From Saprospiraceae bacterium (GTDB taxonomy: Bacteria; Bacteroidota; Bacteroidia; Chitinophagales; Saprospiraceae): a DNA stretch of 64,000 bases. A model generated the notes under the pieces. It was not told the DNA's origin and made no database searches. It saw only the letters and a program-made list of their open reading frames with translations. The stretch is taken from the NCBI GenBank assembly GCA_016718505.1, contig JADKDE010000001.1, positions 765,501 to 829,500 of the forward strand. The letters are read 5' to 3'. A program made the position numbers and the translations under genes. The number at the start of each line of letters is the position of its first letter. Positions within the stretch are counted from its first letter, which is position 1. Below are positions 25,775-36,717 of this stretch, in pieces.

Positions 25775-26312
25775 AATATATATAATTTATTTTAACTATA
25801 AAAATCAGAATATCAATGGTATAAGAAAAATTATTAAAATTATTTTGATTAAAAGTGGAAATTTATGAATTAAAATATTCGCTCCAACCCAAATCGATCG
25901 ACTTATACGATATTATATTCTGTACATTTTAATAAACGAAAGTTCTTTTCAATAAGTTGCACTTGTGCTGAAAAAAAATCAAATTTTAACATATTAAATT
26001 TTGCATGGAGGCCAAAACTGGCCAATGATAAAAATATAATTTTGTGATACTAATAAAAAATGTATTTATTTTTGGGAGCCTATTCTGGTTGTTTTATATA
26101 AATGCAGTATTTTGATGAGTATATTAGAGATATTTGTTATTTAGAGATTGAACATACAGGAGATCATATTTTGGGAGTTGAGAAGGTCGAATGGGATGGT
26201 TTTTGCATTCTGAAAAACAATAAAATTTCTATTCTTGTAAGAATATTATCAATTATTTGGTATTTTATATTCTATTCTTTATTTTTAACCCCAATCCAAA
26301 TTTCCTTTTGAG
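25775..26312. other. Gene-poor divergent spacer
   Basis: A 538-base AT-rich spacer. The only clear elements are the palindrome and -7 box at 26010-26044. An open frame of 69 codons at 26102-26311 ends one base before the next gene, but its composition does not look coding. Confidence 0.5.
26010..26044 (+). promoter_or_regulatory. Promoter with adjoining inverted repeat
   Basis: GGCCA-aaac-TGGCC (26010-26023) directly upstream of TAATTTTG (26037-26044), which matches TAnnTTTG. The palindrome occupies the -33 region, where no TTTG is found, so it may be an activator or repressor site. A transcript would have a long leader of about 260 bases before 26313. Confidence 0.4.
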
Positions 26313-29174
26313 ATGAAGTACATAATTTTTATTATCTTTTATTTTTGCGCAAACTCCATTAGTTTTGACTGTCGAGCTCAGAATTGTACTGGCAAGATAA
26401 AAGAAAGTCAAGTCGTGGGGACAATTCACTTTTTGAGTACCAACAAAGTTTTCATATTAAAAAGACCCACCTATTCCTATCAAATTTCCTTTATTTCAGA
26501 TGGAGAAGGGGTAAGTTCCGAGATAACTTCCCTCATGGGCGACAGACTCGAATTCGGCGATGAGATTATTTTTCAAGACAATGGCAATAAGAGACTCAAT
26601 TTTTACTTTGTTGATCATCTAAATAAATCCAATTCAACCCAAGCAAACTCTACTAATAAGATCAGGCTTACGATGGATGATTTAAAATGGTTGATTTCTG
26701 GAGAAATAAACGCATTTTATGTAAAGAAAGGCGACCAAAAAGAGATGAAAAAATTCACGTTATTGGCAGAAAACTCAGCTGATCTCGTGTATTTAGGCAG
26801 GTGTTTTATGTCCAGTATGGATGTGGAGAAAGTGGAACAGGTATCGAATTCAAAAAGTAAACTAATATCATTTCAGTCGAAAGAAAATTCGGCATCGAAT
26901 AGTGCTGGAAATAGCGGTAGTTTTTCTAAACCAGGTGGCCCTGGACAAGGCTCCACTGCTGATCCTGAAGTTGCTGATTTGCGAAAACAATTGGCAGATT
27001 TAAAGCTAAGATTGCGTGAAGAAATCAAAATAGAATCTGAAAAAGATGAGAAAATGAAGGCTCAGCTGGTAGAAGATTTGAGCGAATCTCGCAGAAAGGC
27101 AAATGAGCAAAAAAATGTTTATTCACAAGAAATCATCGAAGCAAGAAAGAAATCGCTAGATGAAATCGAAAAGATTAGGAAGGAGCAGTCCAATTTTTTA
27201 CAAGCTCAAAAGAATAATTTCAGCAATGAAGCGCAAAGATTAGACAGTGTACTAATGGCTCGAAGAACCGAAATCGCCCTTGAGATTGAAAAGGCAAAGC
27301 TCTTGGGTGAAGAAAAAATATTGGCCATCAGGAAGCAAACTGAGTCTGAAATTTTAGAAATTCAAAAGTCCAAAACTGGTATAAAGCAAGAATATGCTGA
27401 TGAAATAGCCAATGCCCGATCAGCTGCTAACACAGAATTGTTAAAAATCAGAGAAGAAACTGCCGAGCAGATGAAAAATATTCAAGCCATGTCTGCTGAA
27501 TTTAAAAATAAAAATGCGAATGATGTGGACTTTTCTCAAAAATCAGCTGGTGAAAAAATTAGGACAATCATGCAGGAGACTGCGCAAATAATTAATGAAA
27601 TAAGGGAAAAGAATGTACTTGAAAAAGAACGATTGGCAACCGAGTTGGCAACCATAATATTGAAAAATGGAGAAGAAATAGCAAAAGTAGCCGAGACTCA
27701 ATCTCGTCAAGTTGCCTTGCTACGTGAAAATTTTGAAAATGAAAAAAATAAAATAGCCACAGATATCCAGCTCGCTAGAGAGAAGGGTGCCGAAAAAGTG
27801 GTTCAAAATAACGAAAATCTGGAGCAAATTCAAAAAAAGCAAAATGAAGCCATCGTGAGAACTAAGGCCCAAGCAGATTCAGCAATGGCCGTCATCCATA
27901 AGCAAAATGCAGAGTACCAATCCAAATGGCTACAACAGATTGAAAATCAACGAAAAAAAGCCGATTCTGTAAAAACGGCTATCTCAAATGATGCCATCGC
28001 AGCAAAACAAAAAATGAATCTTGTGATAGAAAGCCAAAGGAAATCTACCGATAGCACCATCATGGCTTTGAAAAACAAAGAGTTGGTATTCGTTCAAAAG
28101 AATGCTCGGTTTTTAGATAGCCTTAAACGAAAATTGGCAGAGGATGTCGCACAACAAGAAAAAGCAATCAACCTGAAACGAGCAGCCCTGGGTAAGTCTA
28201 TGGATTCTTCTGCCGTCGCTTACAAAAAACAGTTGGACAAATCTATTCAAAACTCAGTCGCCGAGGAAAAGAAAATTGAAGATGACAAAAGAAAGCGCAT
28301 CACAGAGATAAAAGCAGAAAACAAAAATCCAGCCAATAATATTCCGCAAAAAGAAGCGGGATTCAACAAAGAAGCTGCGGCTGAGGATATTGCCACAGCT
28401 CGCAAAGAATTTACACAAAAGAAACTATCCTTAGAAAAGGACCTTTTAGAAATGCAAAAACTACTTAACGATAGTATATTGCGCACGCAACTTAGAAGTG
28501 CAGAAAGGCTTAAGTTATTGACAGAAACTTACCAAAGAGACCAAATGCAACTTCAAGAGACGATGTCTAGACGCGAAGATTCTATGAGAAATATTTTGTC
28601 TGAAATGCAGATCAATCATGCGGAGGAGGTAAATAGACTCAAGATGTCACACCTCTCTACCTCAGATTCGCTTACCCAAGTCATTTCACATGAGAAGCAA
28701 AAGGCACAACAAGAAATTATGAAGAACTTTGAGATGGCTGCGGAAGAAGTAGAAACGATCAAGATTCAAAAAGAAGAGGCCATCAAAGAAGAAGATCAAA
28801 AATATCAAAAAGCAAAGGATAGTCTTTCGACAGAATTGAATCAAGTTCAACAGAAATATAGTGTAGAGTTGGAAAAATTAAGAAAAGAGAATTTGGTTGC
28901 AAAAGAAAAACTTGTCCTTGAGCTGCAGAACGAAAAGACCAAAATAGACAAGTATGGCGATGAAGAAAGGAAGAAAATGGAAGAAGAATTAACTGTGCAG
29001 AAAAAGACCATAACGGAAGAACTAAAAACGGCTAAGGACGCAGCAAATAAAGAATTTGAATCAGTAAGGACCGCAAATACTGAGAAATTAGATCAATTAT
29101 TACAAAAAATAAAAGAAGAAGAGGCTAACTTAAAGAACATCCAAGATGAAGTGAGAAAAGCCAAAAAGGAATAA
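26313..29174 (+). CDS. Large exported coiled-coil protein
   Basis: 953 residues. Signal peptide (cleavage near CRAQ), then a compact domain of about 170 residues (CTGKIKESQVVGTIHF, FGDEIIFQDNGNKRLNFYF) containing a few Cys. A Ser/Gly/Pro-rich linker (SNSAGNSGSFSKPGGPGQGS) follows, then roughly 700 residues of near-continuous Glu/Lys/Ala/Gln heptad-like coiled coil to the end. No transmembrane anchor, sorting domain or enzymatic motif is seen. A long periplasmic or surface rod is likely. I do not recognise the family. Preceded by the promoter at 26010-26044. Confidence 0.75.
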   Translation: MKYIIFIIFYFCANSISFDCRAQNCTGKIKESQVVGTIHFLSTNKVFILKRPTYSYQISFISDGEGVSSEITSLMGDRLEFGDEIIFQDNGNKRLNFYFVDHLNKSNSTQANSTNKIRLTMDDLKWLISGEINAFYVKKGDQKEMKKFTLLAENSADLVYLGRCFMSSMDVEKVEQVSNSKSKLISFQSKENSASNSAGNSGSFSKPGGPGQGSTADPEVADLRKQLADLKLRLREEIKIESEKDEKMKAQLVEDLSESRRKANEQKNVYSQEIIEARKKSLDEIEKIRKEQSNFLQAQKNNFSNEAQRLDSVLMARRTEIALEIEKAKLLGEEKILAIRKQTESEILEIQKSKTGIKQEYADEIANARSAANTELLKIREETAEQMKNIQAMSAEFKNKNANDVDFSQKSAGEKIRTIMQETAQIINEIREKNVLEKERLATELATIILKNGEEIAKVAETQSRQVALLRENFENEKNKIATDIQLAREKGAEKVVQNNENLEQIQKKQNEAIVRTKAQADSAMAVIHKQNAEYQSKWLQQIENQRKKADSVKTAISNDAIAAKQKMNLVIESQRKSTDSTIMALKNKELVFVQKNARFLDSLKRKLAEDVAQQEKAINLKRAALGKSMDSSAVAYKKQLDKSIQNSVAEEKKIEDDKRKRITEIKAENKNPANNIPQKEAGFNKEAAAEDIATARKEFTQKKLSLEKDLLEMQKLLNDSILRTQLRSAERLKLLTETYQRDQMQLQETMSRREDSMRNILSEMQINHAEEVNRLKMSHLSTSDSLTQVISHEKQKAQQEIMKNFEMAAEEVETIKIQKEEAIKEEDQKYQKAKDSLSTELNQVQQKYSVELEKLRKENLVAKEKLVLELQNEKTKIDKYGDEERKKMEEELTVQKKTITEELKTAKDAANKEFESVRTANTEKLDQLLQKIKEEEANLKNIQDEVRKAKKE

Positions 29175-29315
29175 AAAGCAGAAAATTATATTTTTGATTC
29201 GGTAATTTTCGCCACCTAATTTATATTAAATTTGTAATTAAAAAAAATGTAGTATAATTATACATATATTTGGCAATAAGTGTAAATTTGTATCACAATA
29301 TTAAAATGAACAATA

Positions 29316-29663
29316 GTGGAAAAAGATTCATTTGCCCCTAGACAGGACACTGTATATTCAAAGAAATTGCGTGCAGGAAAAAAGAGAACCTATTTTTTTG
29401 ATGTAAAGAAGACAAAAGGCGACGATTATTATGTCGTACTTACTGAAAGCGCAAGGAGGCCCGACGGAAGCTCGGAACGGCACAAGATTTTTGTTTATAA
29501 AGAAGATTTCAACAGATTCGTGCAAGGCTTGAATGAAGTGGTGGATCATGTAAAAACAGAATTAATGCCACACGTCGATTATGACGAATTTACAAGAAGA
29601 CAAGAGGAGTGGGAGGCCAAAAATCAAGAAGAAAAACACGGCGATACAGACCTTTCTTGGTAA
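29316..29663 (+). CDS. PUR-alpha-like DNA/RNA-binding protein (DUF3276)
   Basis: A 115-residue protein. SKKLRAGKKRTYFFDVKKTKGDDYYVVLTES and HKIFVYKEDFNRFVQGL are the PUR repeat beta-hairpin and helix of the Bacteroidota DUF3276 family; the C-terminus is acidic. PUR proteins bind single-stranded DNA or RNA. The GTG start at 29316 gives the usual length. A TAAATTTG box lies at 29283-29290, without a properly spaced -33 element. An RNA-binding RRM gene follows 99 bp later. Confidence 0.85.
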   Translation: MEKDSFAPRQDTVYSKKLRAGKKRTYFFDVKKTKGDDYYVVLTESARRPDGSSERHKIFVYKEDFNRFVQGLNEVVDHVKTELMPHVDYDEFTRRQEEWEAKNQEEKHGDTDLSW

Positions 29664-29762
29664 TTTTTTTTATTGTTCTTTTCTATTTTATTTTTTCGCA
29701 ATTACTTAATTATTTTCAAATCGAATATTTTTTTTCTCAAATTTTAAACATTATTTTTATTA

Positions 29763-30479
29763 ATGAACATTTATGTAGGTAATGTCGATTTTGCTGTCGG
29801 CGAACGGGAGCTAGTTTCTCTTTTTATTACTTATGGAGACGTTGACACCATCAAAATCATCTCCGACAAAGTTACTGGAAAAAACAAAGGTTATTGCTTT
29901 ATCACCATGCCCAATGATGCCGAAGCCAATGCAGCCATCAATGCCTTGAATGGCACAGAGTTTGAGGGAAGAAACCTTGTAGTTAAGGAGGCTAAACCTC
30001 CTGAAGAGCGAACAAACGATGATAACCAAAGACCATTTAATCAAGGTCCTCGTCGTGAAGGCGGATACAATCAGCGCGAAGGTGGGTACAATCCTAGGGG
30101 CGGTGGATACCAAAATCAACAAAGACCAGGCAACTACCAACCGAGAGATGGCGGTTATAATCCTCGTGGAGGAGGCTATCAGAATCAGCAAAGACCAGGC
30201 AATTATCAACCAAGAGACGGTAATTATCAACCAAGAGACGGTAATTATCAGCCGAGGGACAACAATTATAGACCTCGACAAGAAGGTGATTTTAACAATT
30301 ACAATCCTCGACGTGAAGACAATGGTGGATTTAGAAGACCTTATACACCTAACAATGATGGTCCTAGACCAGAAGGTGGGTCGCGCCCTAGAAAGCCCTT
30401 TGTCCCAAGAGATCAGCAACCTATCCAACCTCGAGAAAAGGATCAGGATAATAACAACACCGATCACACAGAGTCATAG
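29763..30479 (+). CDS. RRM RNA-binding protein with Arg/Gly/Tyr-rich tail
   Basis: A 238-residue protein. The N-terminal RRM (1-80) has RNP2 MNIYVGNV and RNP1 NKGYCFITM. Residues 95-238 are low-complexity with repeated GGYNPRGGGYQNQQRPGNYQ and NYQPRDG units. Bacterial RRM proteins are usually only the 80-90-residue domain plus a short tail; the long RGG/RYG-like tail resembles eukaryotic condensate-forming proteins. The repeat DNA also leaves a long antisense open frame, which is a shadow. Probably acts on mRNA, perhaps in cold or stress response. Confidence 0.88.
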   Translation: MNIYVGNVDFAVGERELVSLFITYGDVDTIKIISDKVTGKNKGYCFITMPNDAEANAAINALNGTEFEGRNLVVKEAKPPEERTNDDNQRPFNQGPRREGGYNQREGGYNPRGGGYQNQQRPGNYQPRDGGYNPRGGGYQNQQRPGNYQPRDGNYQPRDGNYQPRDNNYRPRQEGDFNNYNPRREDNGGFRRPYTPNNDGPRPEGGSRPRKPFVPRDQQPIQPREKDQDNNNTDHTES

Positions 30480-30626
30480 GATGTCTATAGATGGCTTCCT
30501 TAGGTTTAATTAAATTTATTGAGGCCATCAATCATCAGACGATGGGTACGCCATATATCTGTGTAAATCATATTGAGTGGAAGTGAGTTAAGCTTTAGCA
30601 ATTTAATCCTTGTAGCTAATTTTCTT

Positions 30627-31640
30627 CTATCTTTTACCCTTATTGAGGAAAGCGATCAGACCCTTGAAATAAGTCTGTTGGTCGTCATACATGGCCATAT
30701 GGCTTCCTTGGGGGCAAAGTAGGAATTCTCCCTTTGGAAGTTGCTTTGACATCCATTCCATGTATTTGGGGTCCATCGTATCGTGTGTGGCTCCGATGAC
30801 TAAGGTAGGGACTTTTATATCTTTTAAGGATGGTGATCTATCCCAATGGGTTAATTTACCTGAAATTCCAAACTCACTCAGGCCTTGCATTGTGACATAC
30901 AAAGAGCTATTGATTTTCTCAAAGGATCTGGTCATAGGATTGGGCCATTTGTCTATAGGAATACGACAAATATGTTTTGCATAAAAATGCGGCATTAAGA
31001 GTTCCATATATTTTGGATTTGAAAAATCATTTGCTTTTTCCAAAGCTCGGATCGTGTCTAATACCTTGGGGTCAAATTGTTTTGATAATACGTCTTGAGC
31101 ATATTTACCATATTCTGGGCAACTCGCCATCATATTCGAGATGATCAGTCCTTTAAGATGTTTTTGGTATTTAGCAGCGTATTCCATTGCGAGAATCCCT
31201 CCCCATGAGTGCCCCAATAAATAAAAATTATCATTGTTTAAGCCCAGAGAAATCCTTACTTGCTCGACTTCTTCTACATATCGAGCCAAATCCCAAAGAG
31301 CAGTGTCTTTTGGATTTTCTGACCGTCCACAACCAAGTTGGTCATAATATATCATCTCTATATCTTCTGAAGGCAAAAAGCTTTCAAAACACTCAAAATA
31401 TTCATGAGTGCAACCTGGTCCACCTGCCAATAATAAAACTTTTACTTTGGGGTTATCGCCAATCCGTTTAGTCCACACATTGAATTTGCCTTTTGAAGTC
31501 TCGATGGAGATTATTTTTGTGCCACCAACTTGGACTTCATTGGGGCTTGGGGCAGGTTGTTCTTTTTTTGAAATATTCGAACAGCCAATATTGAACCCAA
31601 TTATTATAAAAAGTAAAAAGACGAAATATTTTGAAATCAT
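30627..31640 (-). CDS. Proline iminopeptidase-like S33 lipoprotein
   Basis: A 337-residue lipoprotein (lipobox IGC, Cys20). Alpha/beta hydrolase with the oxyanion LLLAGGPGCTHEY motif, nucleophile GHSWGG (Ser near residue 150), Asp in GATHDTMD and His in QGSHMAMYD. The HGGPG-type motif and cap domain point to the proline iminopeptidase group, trimming N-terminal residues from peptides at the cell envelope. The small 31637-31945 gene overlaps its start by 4 bp. Confidence 0.8.
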   Translation of the reverse strand: MISKYFVFLLFIIIGFNIGCSNISKKEQPAPSPNEVQVGGTKIISIETSKGKFNVWTKRIGDNPKVKVLLLAGGPGCTHEYFECFESFLPSEDIEMIYYDQLGCGRSENPKDTALWDLARYVEEVEQVRISLGLNNDNFYLLGHSWGGILAMEYAAKYQKHLKGLIISNMMASCPEYGKYAQDVLSKQFDPKVLDTIRALEKANDFSNPKYMELLMPHFYAKHICRIPIDKWPNPMTRSFEKINSSLYVTMQGLSEFGISGKLTHWDRSPSLKDIKVPTLVIGATHDTMDPKYMEWMSKQLPKGEFLLCPQGSHMAMYDDQQTYFKGLIAFLNKGKR

Positions 31641-31945
31641 GATGGATCTATTTTAGGGGAAATGAATAATTGTGATTGTAAAAACTTGACCATTTTGGCG
31701 TCATCGCATTTGGCTAGAAAATCTTGACTTTCAGCTATTTCTAGCAAAATATTAATCCGACTTTCGGTGTCTGAAAATTTATTTAAAACCACAACTTTTT
31801 TGTCTAACACCAGACAATATCCTCCTTGGAAATTGCCTTTCTCATACCTCACTTTATACCCAAAGTGATCAAAAATATCCTCAAGTTTTTTAAGCTTATG
31901 GACGGTGTAAGCCAATTTATGCGTACTTTTATCTTCTGAATCCAT
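31637..31945 (-). CDS. Small uncharacterised protein
   Basis: A 102-residue cytoplasmic protein beginning MDSEDKSTHKLAY. A mixed alpha/beta pattern includes FDHFGYKVRYEKGNFQGGYC and KKVVVLNKFSD. This resembles small conserved Bacteroidota proteins of unknown function. ATG at 31945 is preferred over 31969 because the extra residues are hydrophobic and atypical. Its stop overlaps the start of the S33 lipoprotein gene (ATGA). Confidence 0.55.
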   Translation of the reverse strand: MDSEDKSTHKLAYTVHKLKKLEDIFDHFGYKVRYEKGNFQGGYCLVLDKKVVVLNKFSDTESRINILLEIAESQDFLAKCDDAKMVKFLQSQLFISPKIDPS

Positions 31946-31987
31946 AGACCAAATATAAATTAATACCATGATATAAAAGAAATTACT

Positions 31988-32602
31988 ATGAAATATTTGT
32001 TGATGTTAGTATTATGTTGTGGTGCTTACCTCCTTGAAGCTCAGACATTCAGAGGAAGTTTAATTTTGGGATTTAATGCTTCCCAAATAGACGGAGATTA
32101 TACCGCAGGATATAATAAATTAGGGCTTCACGCAGGAGTCGGAGGAGGATTTGATATTACAAAAAGATTCGCCTTTAATGTAGAATTATTGTACAATCAA
32201 AAAGGCCGTCAAAATAAATTTATCAAAGGAGCTCCGGAGCTTTTTTTTAACATCAAAACGGACTATATCGACATGCCAGTTTATATTTCATTCAAAGATT
32301 GGTATGATGAAGAGCAAGAAAGATATAAACTCAGTTTTAATGCAGGATTTTCCTACGGAAGACTTTTTTCATTTAAAACATCTGTATCCGAATGGGCTTA
32401 TATCGAAGAATTTTTGAAAAAACAGGATTTAAGTTATCTTGTGGGATGCACCTATTCGTGGTCAAAAAATTGGTCAGCCTCAGCGAGGTACACGAGGTCA
32501 ATAACAAAGCTTTACTCAAATGATGGAGATGCACTGGTTTGGCCAAATATCAATTCTCTTGTAGGGTATATGATTTCATTTAATGTTGCATATCAGATAT
32601 AA
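31988..32602 (+). CDS. Outer-membrane beta-barrel protein (PorT-like)
   Basis: A 204-residue protein with signal peptide (cleavage near LEAQ), then alternating aromatic strands characteristic of an eight-stranded barrel (GSLILGFNASQIDGD, LGLHAGVGGGFDITKRF, YIDMPVYISFKD, LSYLVGCTYSWSKNWSASARY) ending in an aromatic/hydrophobic strand (SFNVAYQI). Belongs with the PorT/OMP_b-brl_2 type. It sits just before two T9SS-exported adhesins. Confidence 0.8.
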   Translation: MKYLLMLVLCCGAYLLEAQTFRGSLILGFNASQIDGDYTAGYNKLGLHAGVGGGFDITKRFAFNVELLYNQKGRQNKFIKGAPELFFNIKTDYIDMPVYISFKDWYDEEQERYKLSFNAGFSYGRLFSFKTSVSEWAYIEEFLKKQDLSYLVGCTYSWSKNWSASARYTRSITKLYSNDGDALVWPNINSLVGYMISFNVAYQI

Positions 32603-32683
32603 AAGTTTTATCGCTCTTCGTTAAGATTTAAATAGGAATTCATTTTATAACAAAATAAACTATTGAGGTATCTTTATAGTACT

Positions 32684-35600
32684 ATGAAGAACTGGAAGGG
32701 CGGGTTTATGGTCCTTTTTATTACCATTTTTTGTCACGTACATTTGATGGCCCAATGTTCTTTTGATATACCAACACCTATAGTGGATCAAGATACCACT
32801 AGATTGGTTTTAAACGTTACGGGTGCCGATGTTAATAACCTCAATACATTTGGGCAAGGTGTATGCGGTGTGGAGTTGGACTTTCGTCATGACTTTGTAG
32901 GAAATATGACCATTGAACTCATTTCACCGTTCGGACAGTCGATATTCTTGATTTCCGAACCTGCTATGGCGGGTTTTACAAGTTTTACTAGATGGCGTGT
33001 TCGCTTCATTCCATGTGGTGATTTCGCCAATCCTGATCCAGGTTTTCTGCCCAGATGGTCGAACAATCAAGCTTGGGGTATTTTAGGAAATTTTACAGGT
33101 ACTTACTTTCCTCAATTGGGCTGCTTAGAAGATTTTAATACAGGCCCTGTAAATGGGCGATGGACACTTCGGATCGTGGATAATGGACAGTTTTATACAG
33201 GTAATTTATTAGCCTGGAGGATTCAATTTTGCAATATTGCGGGTATTCAGTGTGCACCTTGTGCAGCCAATGCTCCTGATATTACCACTAGTGATATTAC
33301 TTTATGTCAAGGAAATGCTGGCTTAGATTTTATTCCTCAAGGACAATACAATGGCGCCGTGCCTGATAGCAATTTATATAAAACGGAATGGATGCTCATA
33401 AGACAGGACACGATCCTCGGACTTCGTAGCGATGTCCGACTCTCAAGCTTTCCAGTTGGCTTGTATGAAGTTTGTTCCATTTCTTATCAAAAAAATGACA
33501 GTGTACAAATACACACAACTTTACCAGGTACTACGAAGTCGTCTTGGATAACAAATCTGAACAGTAGTTTTGCCCAGTTTTGTGGAAAGATAGGGGACGA
33601 TTGTCAGTGGATTCAAGTCTTATCCAATAATTCTGCTGTGAATATTGAAACAATACTTTGCCAAGGGGACACCCTAAGATTTGGGGTGATGGACGTTTTT
33701 AATCCTGGAAATTATACCATGGCTTTTCAGAATGTTTATGGATGTGACAGCCTAGTAAACTTAACTGTACAATCGATCGACATCGATATCAGTTTGCCAG
33801 GAGCAGATACCCTTTACTGTCATCAAATGAAGGTAATCAGTCCTATGTGGAGCTCGATTAATCCATTGGATTCAATCCATTTTGATTGGATAAATATTCA
33901 AACTGGGCAAATATTGGCGACAAGCCCTGACTTAACCGTTAGTCAAATTGGAAATTATACATTACGGACGACCTCCTATAAATCATCAAAAACCTGTCTA
34001 AATTTTGATACTATAATTATCCACAAGCATCCTGTCTTGAACACAACTAATGCAATTTTGAATATATCAAATAATGTACTTTGTGTTGGTCAAGAATCCA
34101 CTATCACCTTGAATTTTTTGGATCCTAAATTACCGCATGTTTGGAATTTTGCGGCTAATGGTTTAAATATCACGAATTTGAACGATTCGACACTATTGAT
34201 CAAAGGTCAAATGCCTGGAGTTGATACGATTTTAGTAACCATTTTTGATGAATGTAATGATATGAGTATCAGCCAGATGAGTACTGTCGTCAATACACAA
34301 ATTGGGATCATAAATGCTTTTCCTGATACATTAAAAATTTGTGGCTTGGAGGGCTTTTTGGCATCAAATGACCCAAGCCCTGGGATTTGGAGCGTAATAG
34401 GCACAAGTACAGACATAACTATTGTAAATATAACGGATCCAAATTCAGGTATCCTGGCAAGCTTTCCTGGTGTTTTTAGGTTAAAAAGACAATTCGACAC
34501 AGGGATTTGTATCGGCTCAGATACGCTTTCAGTTGTATTTAATGTACCTCCAGCTTTAGCTTTAATAGTTCCAACCAAAATTTTATGCCTCAGAGATGAA
34601 GTTTGGTATGGATTGAACGTCCCAGCTGGTACCGTGGATGTCACAGTAAATTTTAATAATGGAAATCAAAATTTGACCCAAATAATTTCTGACACACGGT
34701 CGGATACGATTAGGTTTTTGAACAATACGGATACGCTGATCTTGGAAAATATTTGTTTTAAAAGTAACATGTTTCCCAACTGCCCTACCCAATGTTCAAT
34801 TATAAACTTTAATTATCCTTTTACGGATGAAAATCAATGGGAGATTGACAATACCTTGAAAATTTGTAACGATACTTCGAGATCAGATGGCAGATTGAAG
34901 CTTGAGAATTTGATCTTACAAGGAGATAGACAAGGGACGTGGTTGGATGCATTGGGCAATGCACTGAGCGACCAGACTTCTTGGGATTGTAATGATTGTT
35001 TAGCAGGAGTTTATAAGCTTAGATTTAGTCCATCGATAGCTGATTGTTTAGACGATCTAACGGTCAGCGTATTGGTTGAATCATGCATTTGTGCACCATT
35101 GCTCTCTAGAGATACGCTTACCTTTTGTTTTTCTTCGCAAAACATTGATATTTCGAGTTCAATTAATAATATAAATGCGATTGATTCCATCAATATACTT
35201 GGAAATGGAAGGGATATCCTTATGCAAAATGGGACAGGTGGAAAGTTTACCATAATTCAAAATAATGAAGCAATCGTTTTAGTGGAAATAATATCAAATG
35301 ATAGCATCGGACGATGTTACCTCAAGGATACCATAAAGGTCAAAATATACGCTTTTAATGACGCTGGAGCTGATATTAGTCTTTCTTACTGTGCTGATTT
35401 TGATGAACTGATAAATTTGCCAGGGTTAAATAGAGGTCAAAGTTCCCAAGGAAAATGGTATTCCTATCCAAAGGGTGATTTGGTCGTTGGGGTAAATGAT
35501 ACATTGATTTTGATAAATTATAAATCTGCGGATAGCCTTCAAGGATATCAATATATTACGAGTAAAAATGAGCTCTGTCTTGGCGATTCGGCGATTGTTT

Positions 35601-36642
35601 TTCTTACACCAAAGCCTACTCCCAAGATAAATATTGGCGATAGTTTGTTGATTGATTGTGCAGGGACGAATATTACCATTTCTGATGGAAATGCCTACAA
35701 TTCTCAAAATTATTATGGATGGTATTTGAATGGATTTTTTTATGCGGATAATACAAATTATATAGTTACTAATGTTCCTGGACGATATGAATTGGATGTA
35801 AAAATTCATTTGATTGTTGGGGAGGAGATGGGGTAGAGGTAGTGAAACAACCGAATTCTATAATTAATATTGATTTTGAAAAAATAAATCCAACTTGCAG
35901 TTACAACGATGATGGAATGCTCGTTATAAAGAATGTGGATGGACAATTTCCACCATTTGACATGTATCTAGACTCAAATTCATTTATTGGCACTGTTTTT
36001 GATATAAACTCAGGCAGTCATTCACTTCATATAGTCGATTCTAAGGGTTGTACCAAAGATACCATCTTGGAGTATATCAATCCGCCTGCTTTGGTCTTAG
36101 AACTGGGGCAAAATCGAACCATTAACAACTCCCAAAGTATTACGTTGGTTCCAATAAAGCTGGACTCGTCAGGCATTGATTATTTTTGGTTGAATAGCGA
36201 TTTTAATAAATTGTGTGTGGGCAATTGTACTTCGATAACGGCATTTATTGAGTCCGACACAACTTTTTATTATGAATTGAAAGATAGCAAAGGGTGCACC
36301 GTGATAGATTCAATATTTATTAAAGAAGTTAAAAACAAAAATTCAAGTGAAGTCGTTGTACCCAATATATTTTCTCCCAATGGGGATCATATTAATGACG
36401 AACTGGATATTTATTTTAACGAGGATGTGGCGTCGATTGAGTCTTTGATCATATTTGATAGATGGGGGAGTCAATTGTGGACCCAAAATAATATAGGTGA
36501 ACCTAGTCAATTAATAAAGTGGGATGGAAAAACCTTGTCGGGTAAACGATTAAATGTTGGGGTTTATGTACTCATGATTTCGTATAAAACAAAGCAAGGA
36601 ATTAAGAAGGTTTTTGTTAAAGATATTACCTTGGTTTATTGA
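32684..36642 (+). CDS. Giant adhesin 1: P-domain plus gliding-motility C-terminal domain, one frameshift
   Basis: Signal peptide (MKNWKGGFMVLF..., cleavage near LMAQ), then a proprotein-convertase-type P domain (about residues 30-180; FGQGVCGVELDFRHDFVGN, GRWTLRIVDNG). About 900 residues of beta-sandwich-like sequence rich in Cys-containing repeats follow. The frame breaks at T3 35809-35811; one extra T joins KIHFDCWGGDGVEVV. The second part runs to a T9SS type-B sorting domain (VPNIFSPNGDHINDEL, IIFDRWGSQLW, VKDITLVY). The joined product would be about 1320 residues, exported across the outer membrane and surface-attached. Confidence 0.75.
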
Positions 36643-36717
36643 TTTATTATTTATTACATGTAATATTTAATATTTATATAATTTAAAATTAATTTTACAA
36701 AAAATTTAGATAAAAGA

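Noticed and set aside
26102..26311. 69-codon open frame just before the coiled-coil gene
   Set aside because: Isoleucine/phenylalanine-rich tail, no recognisable motif and composition like the surrounding AT-rich spacer; only the 1-base spacing to the next gene favours it.
30060..30270. CRISPR-like direct repeats
   Set aside because: The repeats are in-frame codons of the RRM protein's tail, with no regular unique spacers; no CRISPR array or cas gene was seen in the window.
29811..30467. 218-codon antisense frame opposite the RRM gene
   Set aside because: It mirrors the Arg/Gly/Tyr repeats (strings of Ile/Val/Ser) and has no independent start signal; a shadow of the repeat DNA.
36653..36664. 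ATTACATGTAAT palindrome between the two adhesin genes
   Set aside because: Only 12 bases in very AT-rich DNA, without a T tract or a matching second site; likely chance.
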